A stretch of 38,754 bases of DNA from Branchiostoma floridae (Eukaryota > Chordata > Leptocardii > Amphioxiformes > Branchiostomatidae). The position numbers were made by a program, and so were the translations under genes. Shown here in pieces: positions 30,137 to 38,754 of the stretch (position 1 is the first letter of the stretch; every line of letters begins with the position of its first letter). The DNA is taken from assembly GCF_000003815.2 (NCBI RefSeq), contig NC_049989.1, forward strand, positions 6,473,890 to 6,512,643, read 5' to 3'. Under the pieces are notes generated by a model that ran no database searches, was not told the origin of the DNA, and worked only from the letters and a program-made list of their open reading frames with translations.

Positions 30137-30208
30137 GCCGATTCGCGTAGCTCAGTCGTAGAGCTGTGTTCACTCTTTAGATCCAGGGGCCGCAAGTTCC
30201 TGTGAGGA
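30137..30208 (+). tRNA. tRNA-like sequence, Lys-like, degenerate (copy 4)
   Basis: Intact A box TAGCTCAGTCGTAGAGC, degenerate B box. Carries the GTGTTCACTC variant shared with copy 3. Confidence 0.45.
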
Positions 30209-30300
30209 ATCTTGATAGAGGCGGTTTGTTCCATGGATCGTTTAGTAGGTCAAGTTAACGTAGCCTTCTTAGGACCCTTCTAAACCTCAGTTGCGCAACT

Positions 30301-30398
30301 GTTACACGATGGCCGAGCGGTCTAATGATGAGGATCTGCATGCGTTCATTACTCAGTCAGTTTCCGCAGGTGTGAGTTCGAATCCCAGTCATGACAAC
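30301..30398 (+). tRNA. tRNA-like sequence, Leu-like body, CAT loop (copy 4)
   Basis: Identical to copy 3 over the anticodon region (ATGAGGATCTGCATGCGTTC, then ATTACTCAG). A and B boxes are intact and a T run follows. Probable pseudogene or SINE head. Confidence 0.45.
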
Positions 30399-30664
30399 GT
30401 GTTTTTTCTTTGCTCAACAAATCCCATTTTATGTCTTTTGATGGAAAGAGACCAATTCAATACTTTAAAGTTTTCTTTTCTTGTGATTTTGTTAAACATC
30501 CAGGCATTTTTTTTCTAAAAATACGGCCAATTTTTTCTGAAGGTTTATTGTTTCATTTTATATACACAACTCTTTTGTCTTGTGACTAGAGCATGGAAAC
30601 CCAAGTTTGGGATTTCTTTATTTTTGTTTTCCAACATCCACAACGTTAAAGTGACGTAGGTTAA

Positions 30665-31396
30665 AACAGTTGAATATTACCGTGAATTTGCAGGCCTGCA
30701 GGTCGATTGTAGCTTTCATGTATAAGCAATGGTTCAAACAAACAAACAAACAAACAATTCCCCGAGGGTCCTAGATTCAGCACGACCGCGTGTGACTCCA
30801 AGTCGGCTGAAATGGATGGGCGGGCAAAAGCAATAAAATAGATTGGTGGTCAGGATCTTTCTAATGAGCGAGATTATATTACCAGATATATGTCTATATC
30901 TATATATGTAAATCACATATACATGTTCCGTAACAAATATATCTATGTGTAATTCACCACACATATATGTGTGCCGTAGAAAACAGATACATATGTGACT
31001 CCACTCATACACATGCGTGCCGTCAAAGACCGATATATATATATACATATATGTGATTCACCACGCACATATATGTGTGCCGTCGAAAACCGATTTTACA
31101 GCAGACGTTTGAGCTTAGTGGAGCACACGTATATCTGTTTTCTACAGCACACATATGTGTTGTAAATTACACATATATATCCGTTTTGCACGCAGACATA
31201 TGTGTGTGCGGAAGCACATATATATCTGTTTCCCATGGCAAACATATATGTGCTGCACCCGTCACACATATATCTGCGTGCAAAACAGATATATATGTGC
31301 TTCACCACGCACATATGTCTGTATTTTGCAGCACAGATATATGTGACGCCGCATCACATATATCTGTGTGTTGTAGCACAAATATATGCAAACAAT
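30665..31396 (+). repeat. Composite unit lacking the palindrome (A-C)
   Basis: A 30665-30789, empty site GTGTGACTC at 30790-30798, linker, C 30885-31396. Mirror of 15212-15960, including the altered spacers GAAAACCGATTTTACAGCAG and CAGACGTTTGAGCTTAG. Confidence 0.9.
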
Positions 31397-32279
31397 ACCT
31401 AGTAAAGCCTAGTAAAGGCTAGCGGGAGCGAGTTGAATAGTCCCACGAACTTGCAGGCCTTCAGGCCGATATCAGCTTTCATGAATAAACAATGGTTCAA
31501 ACAAACGAACAAACAAACAAACAAACAAACAAACAAACAAACAAACAATTCCCCGTAGGTCCTAGATTCAGTGCGACCGCGTGCGTCTCTACTATCCAAG
31601 CAGAGGTTAGGCTCCGGCTGTTTTTTCAGCGTTGTTTTAGTCGTTTTCATCGGGCTTTCTGTTTTGTATTTTATCTTGTGTTGTCAAACCCTAACAATAC
31701 AAGGTACAATACAAAATAGATAGTCTTATAAAAAATGACCAAAAAACGTTAAAAAAAAACAGCCGTAGCCTAACCTCTGCTTGGAGAGTAGTACGACCCC
31801 CAATCGGCTAAAATGGACGGGCGAGCCAGAGCATTAAGAACGCGGATTGATGGTAGTATATTATCAGATATATATGTGTAAATCACATATACATGTTCCA
31901 AAAATAACAAATATATATATGACTTTCCACACATATATGCGTGCTGCAGGGAACATATATATATATATGTGACTCTATACACACATATGTGTGCCGTCAA
32001 AGACAGATATACATGCGATTCACCACACACATATATGTGCTTAGTGGAGCACATATATATCTGTTTTCAACGGCACACATATATGTGTGGTGAATCACAT
32101 ATATATATCCGTTTTGCTCGCAGACATATGTGTGTGCTGAAGCACATATATATCTCTTTCCTATGGCAGACATATATGTGCTGCACCAGTCACACATATA
32201 TCTGCGTGCAAAACAGATATATATGTGCTTCACCACGCACATATGTCTGTGTAATGTAGCACAGATATATGCGAACGAT
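31397..32279 (+). repeat. Composite unit A-palindrome-C, no D
   Basis: A 31397-31589 with the longest (CAAA)n tract of the window (about 31498-31549) and a doubled TAGTAAAG(C/G)C start; palindrome 31590-31800; C 31862-32279 with the H1 hairpin shortened (GCCGTCGAAGACAG spacer missing). Confidence 0.9.
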
Positions 32280-33535
32280 ACCTAGTAAAGCCTAGTAAAG
32301 GCTAGTAGGAGCGAATCAAATATTCCCGCGAACTTGCAGGCCTGCATGCCAATTTGAACTTCATGAATAAACAATGGTTCGAACAAACAAATGAACAAAC
32401 AAACACACAAACAATTCCCCCGCGGGTCCAAGATTTAGCGCGACCGCGTGCGTCTCTACTCTCCAAACAGAGGTTAGGCTCAGGTTATTTTAGCGTGACA
32501 ATACAAGATACAATACAAAATAGAAAACCCGATAAAAAACGACTTAAAAACGTTAAAAAAACAGTCGTAGCCTAACCTCTGCTTGGAGAGTAGTGCTACT
32601 CCCAATCGGCTGAAATGGATGGGCGAGCCAGAGCAAAAACAGATTGGTGGTAGTATATTATCAGATATATATGTGTAAATCACATACACATGTTCCAAAA
32701 ATAAAAGATATTTATATGACTCTCCAACAATATATGTGTGCTGGAAAGAACAGATAATATATCTGACTCTATACACACTATGTGTGCCGTCAAAGAGATA
32801 TGGTATATATGTGATTCACCACGCACATATCTGTGTGCCGTCGAAGACAGACATATGTGCTTTGTGGAGCACATATATATCTGTTTTCAACGGCACACAT
32901 ATATGTGTGGTGAATTACACATATATATCCGTTTTGCACGCAGACATATGTGTGTGCTGAAGCACATATATATCTGTGTCCTGTGGCAGACATATATGTG
33001 CTGCACCATTCACACATATGTCTGGGTGCAAAACATATATATATGTGCTTCACCACGCACATATGTCTATGTTTTGTAGCACAGATATATGTGACGCCGC
33101 ATCACATATATCTGTGTGTTGTAGCACAGATATATGCAAACGATACCATACTAGCAGTTGGTCAAACAAAGAAGGTCATAGGAGGTCACCACGTAACTGA
33201 ATTTGAAGGCCAGGCTGAGGCGAAAACGAATGTTGCCAGAGGATTGGATTTTGATTTAAAATTTTCCCTTTATGTTAATCAAAGATTTGAAACTTGAAGA
33301 TTGTCTCATTTGATTCAATGCTAGAATACAGGAGTTTTGTTTTATCTAGACCGCAACTGCTTTAGCGAGCCAGCTGTATTTTTCTTTCAGCTCCAGACAG
33401 GTAGAATTCAATCACTTTTTTTAAAATCAGGTGAGGAAATAACTCCTTTGGCCGGCCGACTCCTCCAGCGTACTAAAAATTGACTCTATTTGTCCAATTT
33501 CTACTATTAGACTACCGATCACCGATCCTGGGAGC
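32280..33535 (+). repeat. Composite unit A-truncated palindrome-C-D
   Basis: A 32280-32456; palindrome 32457-32592 has lost most of its left arm (TTAGCGTGACAATACAAGA joins the edge to the right arm), so it can no longer fold fully; C 32664-33148; D 33149-33535 with a DR4 site and a ~25 bp private insertion near 33295. Confidence 0.88.
33173..33188 (+). promoter_or_regulatory. DR4 site with variant spacer
   Basis: AGGTCA-TAGG-AGGTCA: both half-sites are intact although the spacer has changed by one base. Confidence 0.4.
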
Positions 33536-34030
33536 CTGGTAAAGGCTAGCAGAATCAAGTTGAATATTTTCGAGAACTTGCAGGCCTGTAAGCCGATTTG
33601 AGCTTTTATGAATAAACAATGATTCAAACAAACAAACAAACAAACAACCACACAAACAATTGGGTCCTAGATTCAGCGCGACCGCGTGCGTCTCTACTCT
33701 CCAAGCAGAGGTTAGGCTCCGGCTGTTTTTTAGCATTTTTTTAATCGTTTTTATCGGGCTTTCTATCTTGTATTGTATCTTGTGTTGTCAAACCCTACCA
33801 ATCCAAGATACAATAAAAAATAGAAAGCCGGATAAAAATGATTAAAAAAACGTTGAAAAATAGCTGGAGCCTAACCTCTGCTTGGAGAGTAGTGCGACTC
33901 CCAATCGGCTGAAATGGATGGGCGAGCCAGAGCATTAAAAAAATGATTGGTGATAGTATATTATCGACTATATTTGTGTAAATCACATATACATGTTCCA
34001 AAATAACACACACATATTTATATATATATA

Positions 34031-34115
34031 TGCACAGGGCTAGCCCTTGGTAATAGCCACTGGCTAGTTGGGCAACACTGGCTGTTTGTTAACAGCTTAA
34101 CGAATAAAATAAAAT
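34031..34115 (+). mobile_element. Short retroelement-like insertion in block C
   Basis: About 85 bp foreign to the array: TGCACAGGGCTAGCCCTTGG onward, ending in AATAAAATAAAATAA before the AT-rich core resumes. The A-rich end suggests a retroposed 3' fragment on the + strand. It contains the perfect palindrome GGGCTAGCCC (34037-34046). Boundaries are blurred by flanking (AT)n. Confidence 0.45.
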
Positions 34116-34578
34116 AATATATATATATATATATATTTATGACGTTCCTAACATATATGTGTGCTGTAAAGAACAGATATATATATATATGTGACTCTAT
34201 ACACATTATGTGTGCCATCAAAGACAGATATATATGTGTGATTCACCACAAACATATATGTGCTTAGTGGAGCACATATATATCTGTTTTCAACGACACA
34301 CATATATGTGTGGTGAATTACACATATACATCTGTTTTGCACGCAGACATATGTGAGTGCGGAAGCACATATATATCTGTGTCCTGTGGCAGACATATAT
34401 GTGCTGCACCAGTCACACATATATCTGGGTGCAAAACATATATATATGTGCTTCACCACGCACATATGTCTATGTTTTGTAGCACAGATATATGTGACGC
34501 CGTATCACATATATCTGTGTGTTGTAGCACAGATATATGTAAACGATAAATATTACTAGCAGTTTGGCCAAACAAAGG

Positions 34579-34594
34579 AGGTCATAAGAGGTCA
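34579..34594 (+). promoter_or_regulatory. DR4 site in block D
   Basis: AGGTCA-TAAG-AGGTCA, unchanged from the copies at 3632 and 19840. Confidence 0.4.
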
Positions 34595-34865
34595 CCACGT
34601 AACTGAAGGCCAGGCTGAGGCGAAAAACGGATGTTGCCACAGGATCGGATTTTGATTTAAAATTTTCCCATTAGGTTAATCGAAGATTTAAGAATACAGG
34701 AGTTTGTTTTTATTTAGACCGCAACTGCTTGAGCGAGCCATCTGTTTTTCTTCTTCAGCTCCAGACATGTAGAATTGAATATCTTTTTAAAAATGACGGG
34801 AGGAAAAAAATCCTCTTGCCGGCCGACTCCTCTAGCGTACTATTGACTATATTTGTCCAATTTAT

Positions 34866-35660
34866 CATGAATAAATAAACAAACAAAAAAACAAACACAC
34901 CAACAATTCCCGCGAGGTAAGGCTCATGCTGTTTTATTAAGCTTTTTTTAATAGTTTTTATCGGGCTTTCTATATTGTATTGTATCTTGTGTTGTCAAAC
35001 CCTAACAATACAAGATAAAATACAAAAGAGAGATTACGATAAAAAAAAGACTAAAAAACGTTAACACAAACAGCCGTAGCCTAACCCTCTGCTAGGAGAG
35101 TAGTGCGACTTCCAATCGGCTGAAATGGATGGGCGAGCCAGAGCATTAAAAAAAAGATTGGTGGTAGTATATTATCAGATATATGTGTAATTCACATATA
35201 CATGTTCCAAAAATAACATATATATATATATATATATATCTGACTTTCCACACATATATGTGTGCTGCAAAGAACAAATATATATATGTGACTCTATACA
35301 CACATATATGTGCCGTCGAACACAGATATATATGTAATTCACCACACATATATGTGTGCCGTCGAAGACAGACATATGTGCTTAGTGGAGCACATATATA
35401 TCTGTTTTCAACGGCACACATATATGTGTGGTGAATTACACATATATACCTGTTTTGCACGCAGACATATGTGTGTGCGGAAGCACATATATATCTGTGT
35501 CCTGTGTCAGACATATGTGCTGCACCAGTCACACATATATCTGCGTGCAAAACAGATATATATGTGCTTCACCACGCACATATGTCTATGTTTTGTAGCA
35601 CAGATATATGTGACGCCGCATCACATATATCTGTGTGTTGTAGCACAGATATAATATATG
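34866..35660 (+). repeat. Composite unit with A remnant, palindrome, C
   Basis: Only the AATAAA/(CAAA)n part of A remains (34866-34913) and joins the palindrome at CCCGCGAGGTAAGG. Palindrome 34914-35102; C 35180-35660, starting with a long (TA)n run. Confidence 0.88.
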
Positions 35661-36720
35661 CAAACAAAACATTAGTAAAGGCGAGCAGGTGCAAGTTGAA
35701 TATTCCCGTGAACTTGCAGGCCTGCAGGCCGATTTGAGCTTTCATGATTAAACAATGATTCAAACAAACAAACAAACAAACAAACAAACAAACACACAAA
35801 CAATTCCCCCGTGGGTCTTAGATTCAGCGCGACCGCGTGCGTCTCTACTCTCCAAGCAGAGGTTAGGCTCGGGCTGTTTTTTTTAGCTTTTTTTAGATAC
35901 TTTTTATCGGGCTTTCATTTATGTATTGTATCTTGTGTTGTCAATCCCTAAAAATACAAGATACAATACAAAATAGAGAGTCCGATAAAAAAACGACTAA
36001 AATACGTTAAAAACAGCTGGAGCCTAACCTCTGCTTGGAGAGTAGTGCGACTCCCAATCGGCTGGAATGGATGGGCGAGCCAGTGCATTAAAGAACATAT
36101 CGGTGATAGTATATTATCAGATATATTTTTAAATCACATAACCATGTTCCAAAAATAACAGAGATTTATATATTGACAAGTTAATTGCAAGTTCTTGCCC
36201 GTGGGATAATTGCAATTAACATAACAGATTAAGAACAGTGTAAGATACAAAATCACAAGTGTCTACTGTACTCTAAAACTAGTCAAAAGCTAACTCTAGA
36301 TCCTGGATTATTGGGTTCGACTCCTTTTTATATATGACTTTCCACACATATATGTGTGCTGCAAAGAACAGATATATGTGTTACTTTATACACACATATG
36401 TGTGCCGTCAAAGACAGATATATATATGATTCACCACACACATATATGTGTGCCGTCGAAGACAGACATATGTGCTTAGTGGAGTACATATATATCTGTT
36501 TTCAACGGCACACATATATGTGTGGTGAATCACACATATATATCTGTTTTGCACGCAGACATATGTGTGTGCTGAAGCGCATATATATCTGTGTCCTGTG
36601 GCAGACATATGTGCTGCACCAGTTACACATACATCTGCCTGCAAAACATATATATATGTGCTTCACCACGCACATATGTCTATGTTTTGTAGCACAGATA
36701 TATGTGACGCCGCTTAACAT
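35661..36720 (+). repeat. Last composite unit of the array
   Basis: A 35661-35845, palindrome 35846-36044, C 36118-36720 with an insertion at about 36173-36327. The array ends inside the terminal hairpin at GACGCCGCTTAACATTTAAC, so the last stem is incomplete. Confidence 0.88.
36173..36327. mobile_element. Small insertion with inverted repeat and B-box-like sequence
   Basis: About 155 bp not found in other arrays. It contains the perfect inverted repeat GTTAATTGCA (36180-36189) and TGCAATTAAC (36211-36220), and near its right end GGGTTCGACTCC followed by TTTTT, which resembles a Pol III B box with terminator. It may be a SINE fragment; no clear A box was seen. Confidence 0.4.
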
Positions 36721-36989
36721 TTAACATTGATGCAAGTTTGGTACCACAGTCTAGTCTATACCAGACTCCATAGGTCGCTGGCCGGAAAACCATAGGATGG
36801 AACAAATATAGGCAAACCGGCCAGAGAAGTACAGCCAGCTAGGGAACAGCTTGCGACCTACGGAGGAAATGATTGTTCTGGCCGGCTGACTCCCCTAGTG
36901 TAGTATGACTCTATTTGTCCAATTGCTACATTTAGACCACCGATCTACGAAGCCTGGTAGAGGCTAACCTTGGTCCTCACCACACCGTT
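36721..36989. repeat. Right edge of the repeat domain, D/A remnant
   Basis: After unrelated sequence with a partial inverted repeat (ATAGGTCGC near 36770, GCGACCTAC near 36853), 36880-36965 resembles the end of D and start of A (GGCCGGCTGACTCC, CTCTATTTGTCCAATT, TAGAGGCTAAC), diverged far more than the other copies. An old boundary copy. Confidence 0.6.
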
Positions 36990-37440
36990 GCCGCATACTT
37001 TAACATTGGACTAACATGACGATATTTTCTATGATCATTGGTGACGACAAAAGACAAACGGTTGGAGTGTTTGCAGCCCAAACGTATAATTATATGATAC
37101 ATGTATACGTATATATGATTTGCAGCCCACACCAATTTTGCAGATGATGTCTTTATCTGCAAAGTTTCCAATTAAAGTTAATCTCACTCTCTTCATGTTC
37201 TAAAGTCACACAATTATGCAAAGTAGGTCATTCTTTGCATATGTAGCGTGAGCTTATATCCATCATCACTTAAGCTATGAACATACAAATAGTTATGAAG
37301 ATTTGTCAAACATTTCTGGAGTTCTACCCTTCAATTTCTCAAACAAAACAGGGGACCCAAGCCGACGCCAATTCTTTACGACTAGTAAGAGCTTTCTACT
37401 TTAAAAGAATCATGACCATAGCTTGTGACAGTAATAATTT
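36990..37440 (+). repeat. Diverged copy of segment X
   Basis: Shares with X the pattern of paired octamer-like motifs (GCAGATGATGTCTTTATCTG, then TTATGCAAAGTAGGTCATTC) and the stretch AAGATTTGTCAAACATTTCT followed by GGACCCAAGCCGACGCCAAT. Similarity is well below that between X copies 1 and 2. No gene seen. Confidence 0.55.
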
Positions 37441-37965
37441 TCAGAAATTTATGACTGAGTTATCATGTATGTAAATATGTGAGTGGGTGTCTGTGTGCGT
37501 AATTATGTGTGTGTGTGTAAAGCGAAACATATAAGAACGTGACATACTATATATATAGGTGTGTCTGTGTGCGCAAGTGTGTGTGTGAAGCTGAAACAAA
37601 TGAGTGTGTACTTTTAAAGCTGAAATATATATTGGTGTCCTACCATGTATATGTGTATGAGTATAGAGAAACATATAAGAGCGTGTGCTTCGATGTGTAT
37701 GTGTATGTGTGCAGACGAACATATATGTGCTTGTCCTACCATATATATGTGTGTGTGTAATGCTGAAGATATATGAGTGTGTCCTACCATGTATATGTGC
37801 ATGTGTATAGAGAAACATATAAGAGCGTGTGCTTCGATGTGTTATGTGTATGTGTGCAGACGAACATATATGTGTTTGTCCTACCAGATATATATGTGTG
37901 TGTAAAGCTGAAGATATATGAGTGTGTTAAGCGATGCCTTATATATGAGGAAATCCTTGTCTTTA
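37441..37965. repeat. GT/AT-rich minisatellite, ~144 bp period
   Basis: GTCCTACCATGTATATGTG occurs at 37637 and 37781, AGAGAAACATATAAGAGCGT at 37665 and 37809, and GCAGACGAACATATATGTG at 37711 and 37856. That is a 144-145 bp period over about two copies, with older diverged copies upstream. Open frames on either strand (THTHIH-type low-complexity peptides) are by-products. Confidence 0.8.
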
Positions 37966-37999
37966 TATGTAAGTAATTTTGCAACACTTGGCCCCCAAT

Positions 38000-38099
38000 N
38001 NNNNNNNNNNNNNNNNNNNNNNNNNNNNNNNNNNNNNNNNNNNNNNNNNNNNNNNNNNNNNNNNNNNNNNNNNNNNNNNNNNNNNNNNNNNNNNNNNNN
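38000..38099. other. Assembly gap (100 N)
   Basis: Run of 100 N between the minisatellite flank and the terminal non-repetitive stretch. Confidence 0.99.
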
Positions 38100-38122
38100 A
38101 TGTGTACCATTTGTACAAGTAA

Positions 38123-38467
38123 TCAGAATCCATGTGTTCTGTAATATCTATTTTTCCTCTTGGACTTATTACTGTCGATGAAAAAATGGTTGTCATTTAT
38201 CATGTTGGCTGGACTGTCTTTTGCTGTTATATACGATGTGTAGAAAATACAGAGGTGGCACACAATACCTAAGTCTGCAGGAGCACAACTTTGTGACCTG
38301 TCAGAGAACTCAGCAGTCATTTTAGGAGCAGATCCAGGATTGCACATCCGGGCTTTAAAGATCTCTAGGTGTATGTGCAGGTAAAACTGGAGTTGTGCAT
38401 GATAAAAGCTCCTTGAGTTGTGCATGTATTTTTTATGTCTTCTTACACATTGCCTTTCTTGGTCCAT
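38123..38467 (-). CDS. Unrecognised open frame, possible exon
   Basis: A 114-codon ATG-to-stop frame in the only stretch of the window not explained by repeats. The N-terminal part is basic and helix-prone (MDQERQCVRRHKKYMHNSRS, then LQFYLHIHLEIFKARM). The composition is not the I/Y/C/H bias of the repeat frames. An in-frame TAG lies 12 bases upstream of the ATG. AG|GT-type donor candidates occur within it (ACTTAG|GTATTG near 38268), so it could be an exon. No family recognised; it may equally be chance. Confidence 0.2.
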   Translation of the reverse strand: MDQERQCVRRHKKYMHNSRSFYHAQLQFYLHIHLEIFKARMCNPGSAPKMTAEFSDRSQSCAPADLGIVCHLCIFYTSYITAKDSPANMINDNHFFIDSNKSKRKNRYYRTHGF

Positions 38468-38584
38468 GTTGAAACCAGACTAGGCTGAACCACAGCCAGC
38501 AGAGCCCCCGAAACGCCTTATAATTATATTTCAACAACCATTATGTAAGATCGCTGCACTCATGAACACCTGCAAACCACATGA

Positions 38585-38655
38585 CCCGATAGCTCAGGGA
38601 GAGGATTAATACCTCCTATTCATTAGATCCATCAGATTAACCTTTCCTGTGCCTT
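38585..38655 (+). other. Diverged relative of the Lys-like tRNA-like sequence
   Basis: GATAGCTCAGGGAGAGG resembles a tRNA A box, and the downstream words TTAGATCC and TTTCCTGTG occur in the same order as in the Lys-like sequence of block T (TTAGATCC, GTTCCTGTG). There is no B box. Possibly an old copy of the same tRNA-derived sequence outside the array. Confidence 0.3.
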
Positions 38656-38754
38656 GTAGACATCAACACAACCTGTTGCGTTTTGCTATAGGCACTTGCA
38701 ATGCTACCTGGGTCGCATATGAATACGTGAATGTATTGTCTGTGAAGCTATCTA

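Larger units (their letters stand above)
30080..30664 (+). repeat. Block T, copy 4
   Basis: Complete and gap-free copy. The tail runs through AAACATCCAGGCATTTTTTT and CATCCACAACGTTAAAGTG to the start of block A. It is the best reference for the block. Confidence 0.88.
33536..34865 (+). repeat. Composite unit A-palindrome-C-D with small insertion
   Basis: A 33536-33694, palindrome 33695-33891, C 33965-34548 with an insertion at about 34031-34115, D 34549-34865 with the DR4 site at 34579-34594. Confidence 0.9.

Noticed and set aside
37441-37818. 125-codon minus-strand frame rich in THTHIHG
   Set aside because: Produced by GT/AT minisatellite repeats; both strands are open and no domain is recognisable.

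Overview
This window looks like a scaffold fragment of a non-vertebrate metazoan genome. Evidence: eight runs of N (seven of 100 bases, one of 196), AT-rich intergenic DNA, long (CA)n and (CAAA)n tracts, CR1/L2-type non-LTR retrotransposons ending in AATAAA or (ATTC)n, and no bacterial-style gene organisation. A lancelet or other marine invertebrate is plausible from the retroelement style, but the species cannot be fixed from the sequence. I find no confident host protein gene. Nearly all long open frames are artefacts of repeat sequence.

Positions 1-36720 are almost entirely one composite repeat family. A full unit (about 1.2-1.3 kb with D, 0.9 kb without) reads: block A (CTAGTAAAGGCTAGCAG to a (CAAA)n tract and GATTCAGCGCGACC), a ~200 bp near-perfect palindrome, a ~75 bp linker, block C (a ~500 bp array of palindromic ATATAT cores every 21-29 bp), and sometimes block D (~350 bp, carrying an AGGTCA direct repeat). 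Units run + from 1605 to 10727, - from 10828 to 15960, and + from 17006 to 27220 and 30665 to 36720. Positions 1-4740 and 10828-17490 form a very large imperfect inverted repeat whose turning point lies in the gap at 10728-10827.

A second cassette, X-E-T, occurs at about 4936-8676 and again at 27221-30664. X is a non-coding repeat with ATGCAAAT octamers and a (CA)n tract. E is a ~960 bp element with long terminal inverted repeats, set inside a 46 bp hairpin satellite. T carries two tRNA-like sequences. T also occurs at 951-1604 and, inverted, at 15961-16560.

Several transposable elements are inserted with readable junctions: four non-LTR retrotransposon fragments (5833-6606, 21574-23351, 24214-24665, 27503-28414), an L2-like 3' tail (12912-13089), a possible Penelope-like fragment (25611-25932), a mariner-like end (8676-8851) and two small unclassified insertions.

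The most interesting reading is that the family is built from three fold-back modules. The palindrome has the marks of a Mutator-like foldback element: a 9 bp flanking duplication, with empty sites in three paralogous units. Block C is a higher-order derivative of a 23/46 bp hairpin satellite. Block T has a tRNA-like pair with apparent Pol III promoter boxes. The right end (36721-38754) leaves the array and holds a diverged X copy, a 144 bp GT-rich minisatellite and a single non-repetitive open frame of unknown status.
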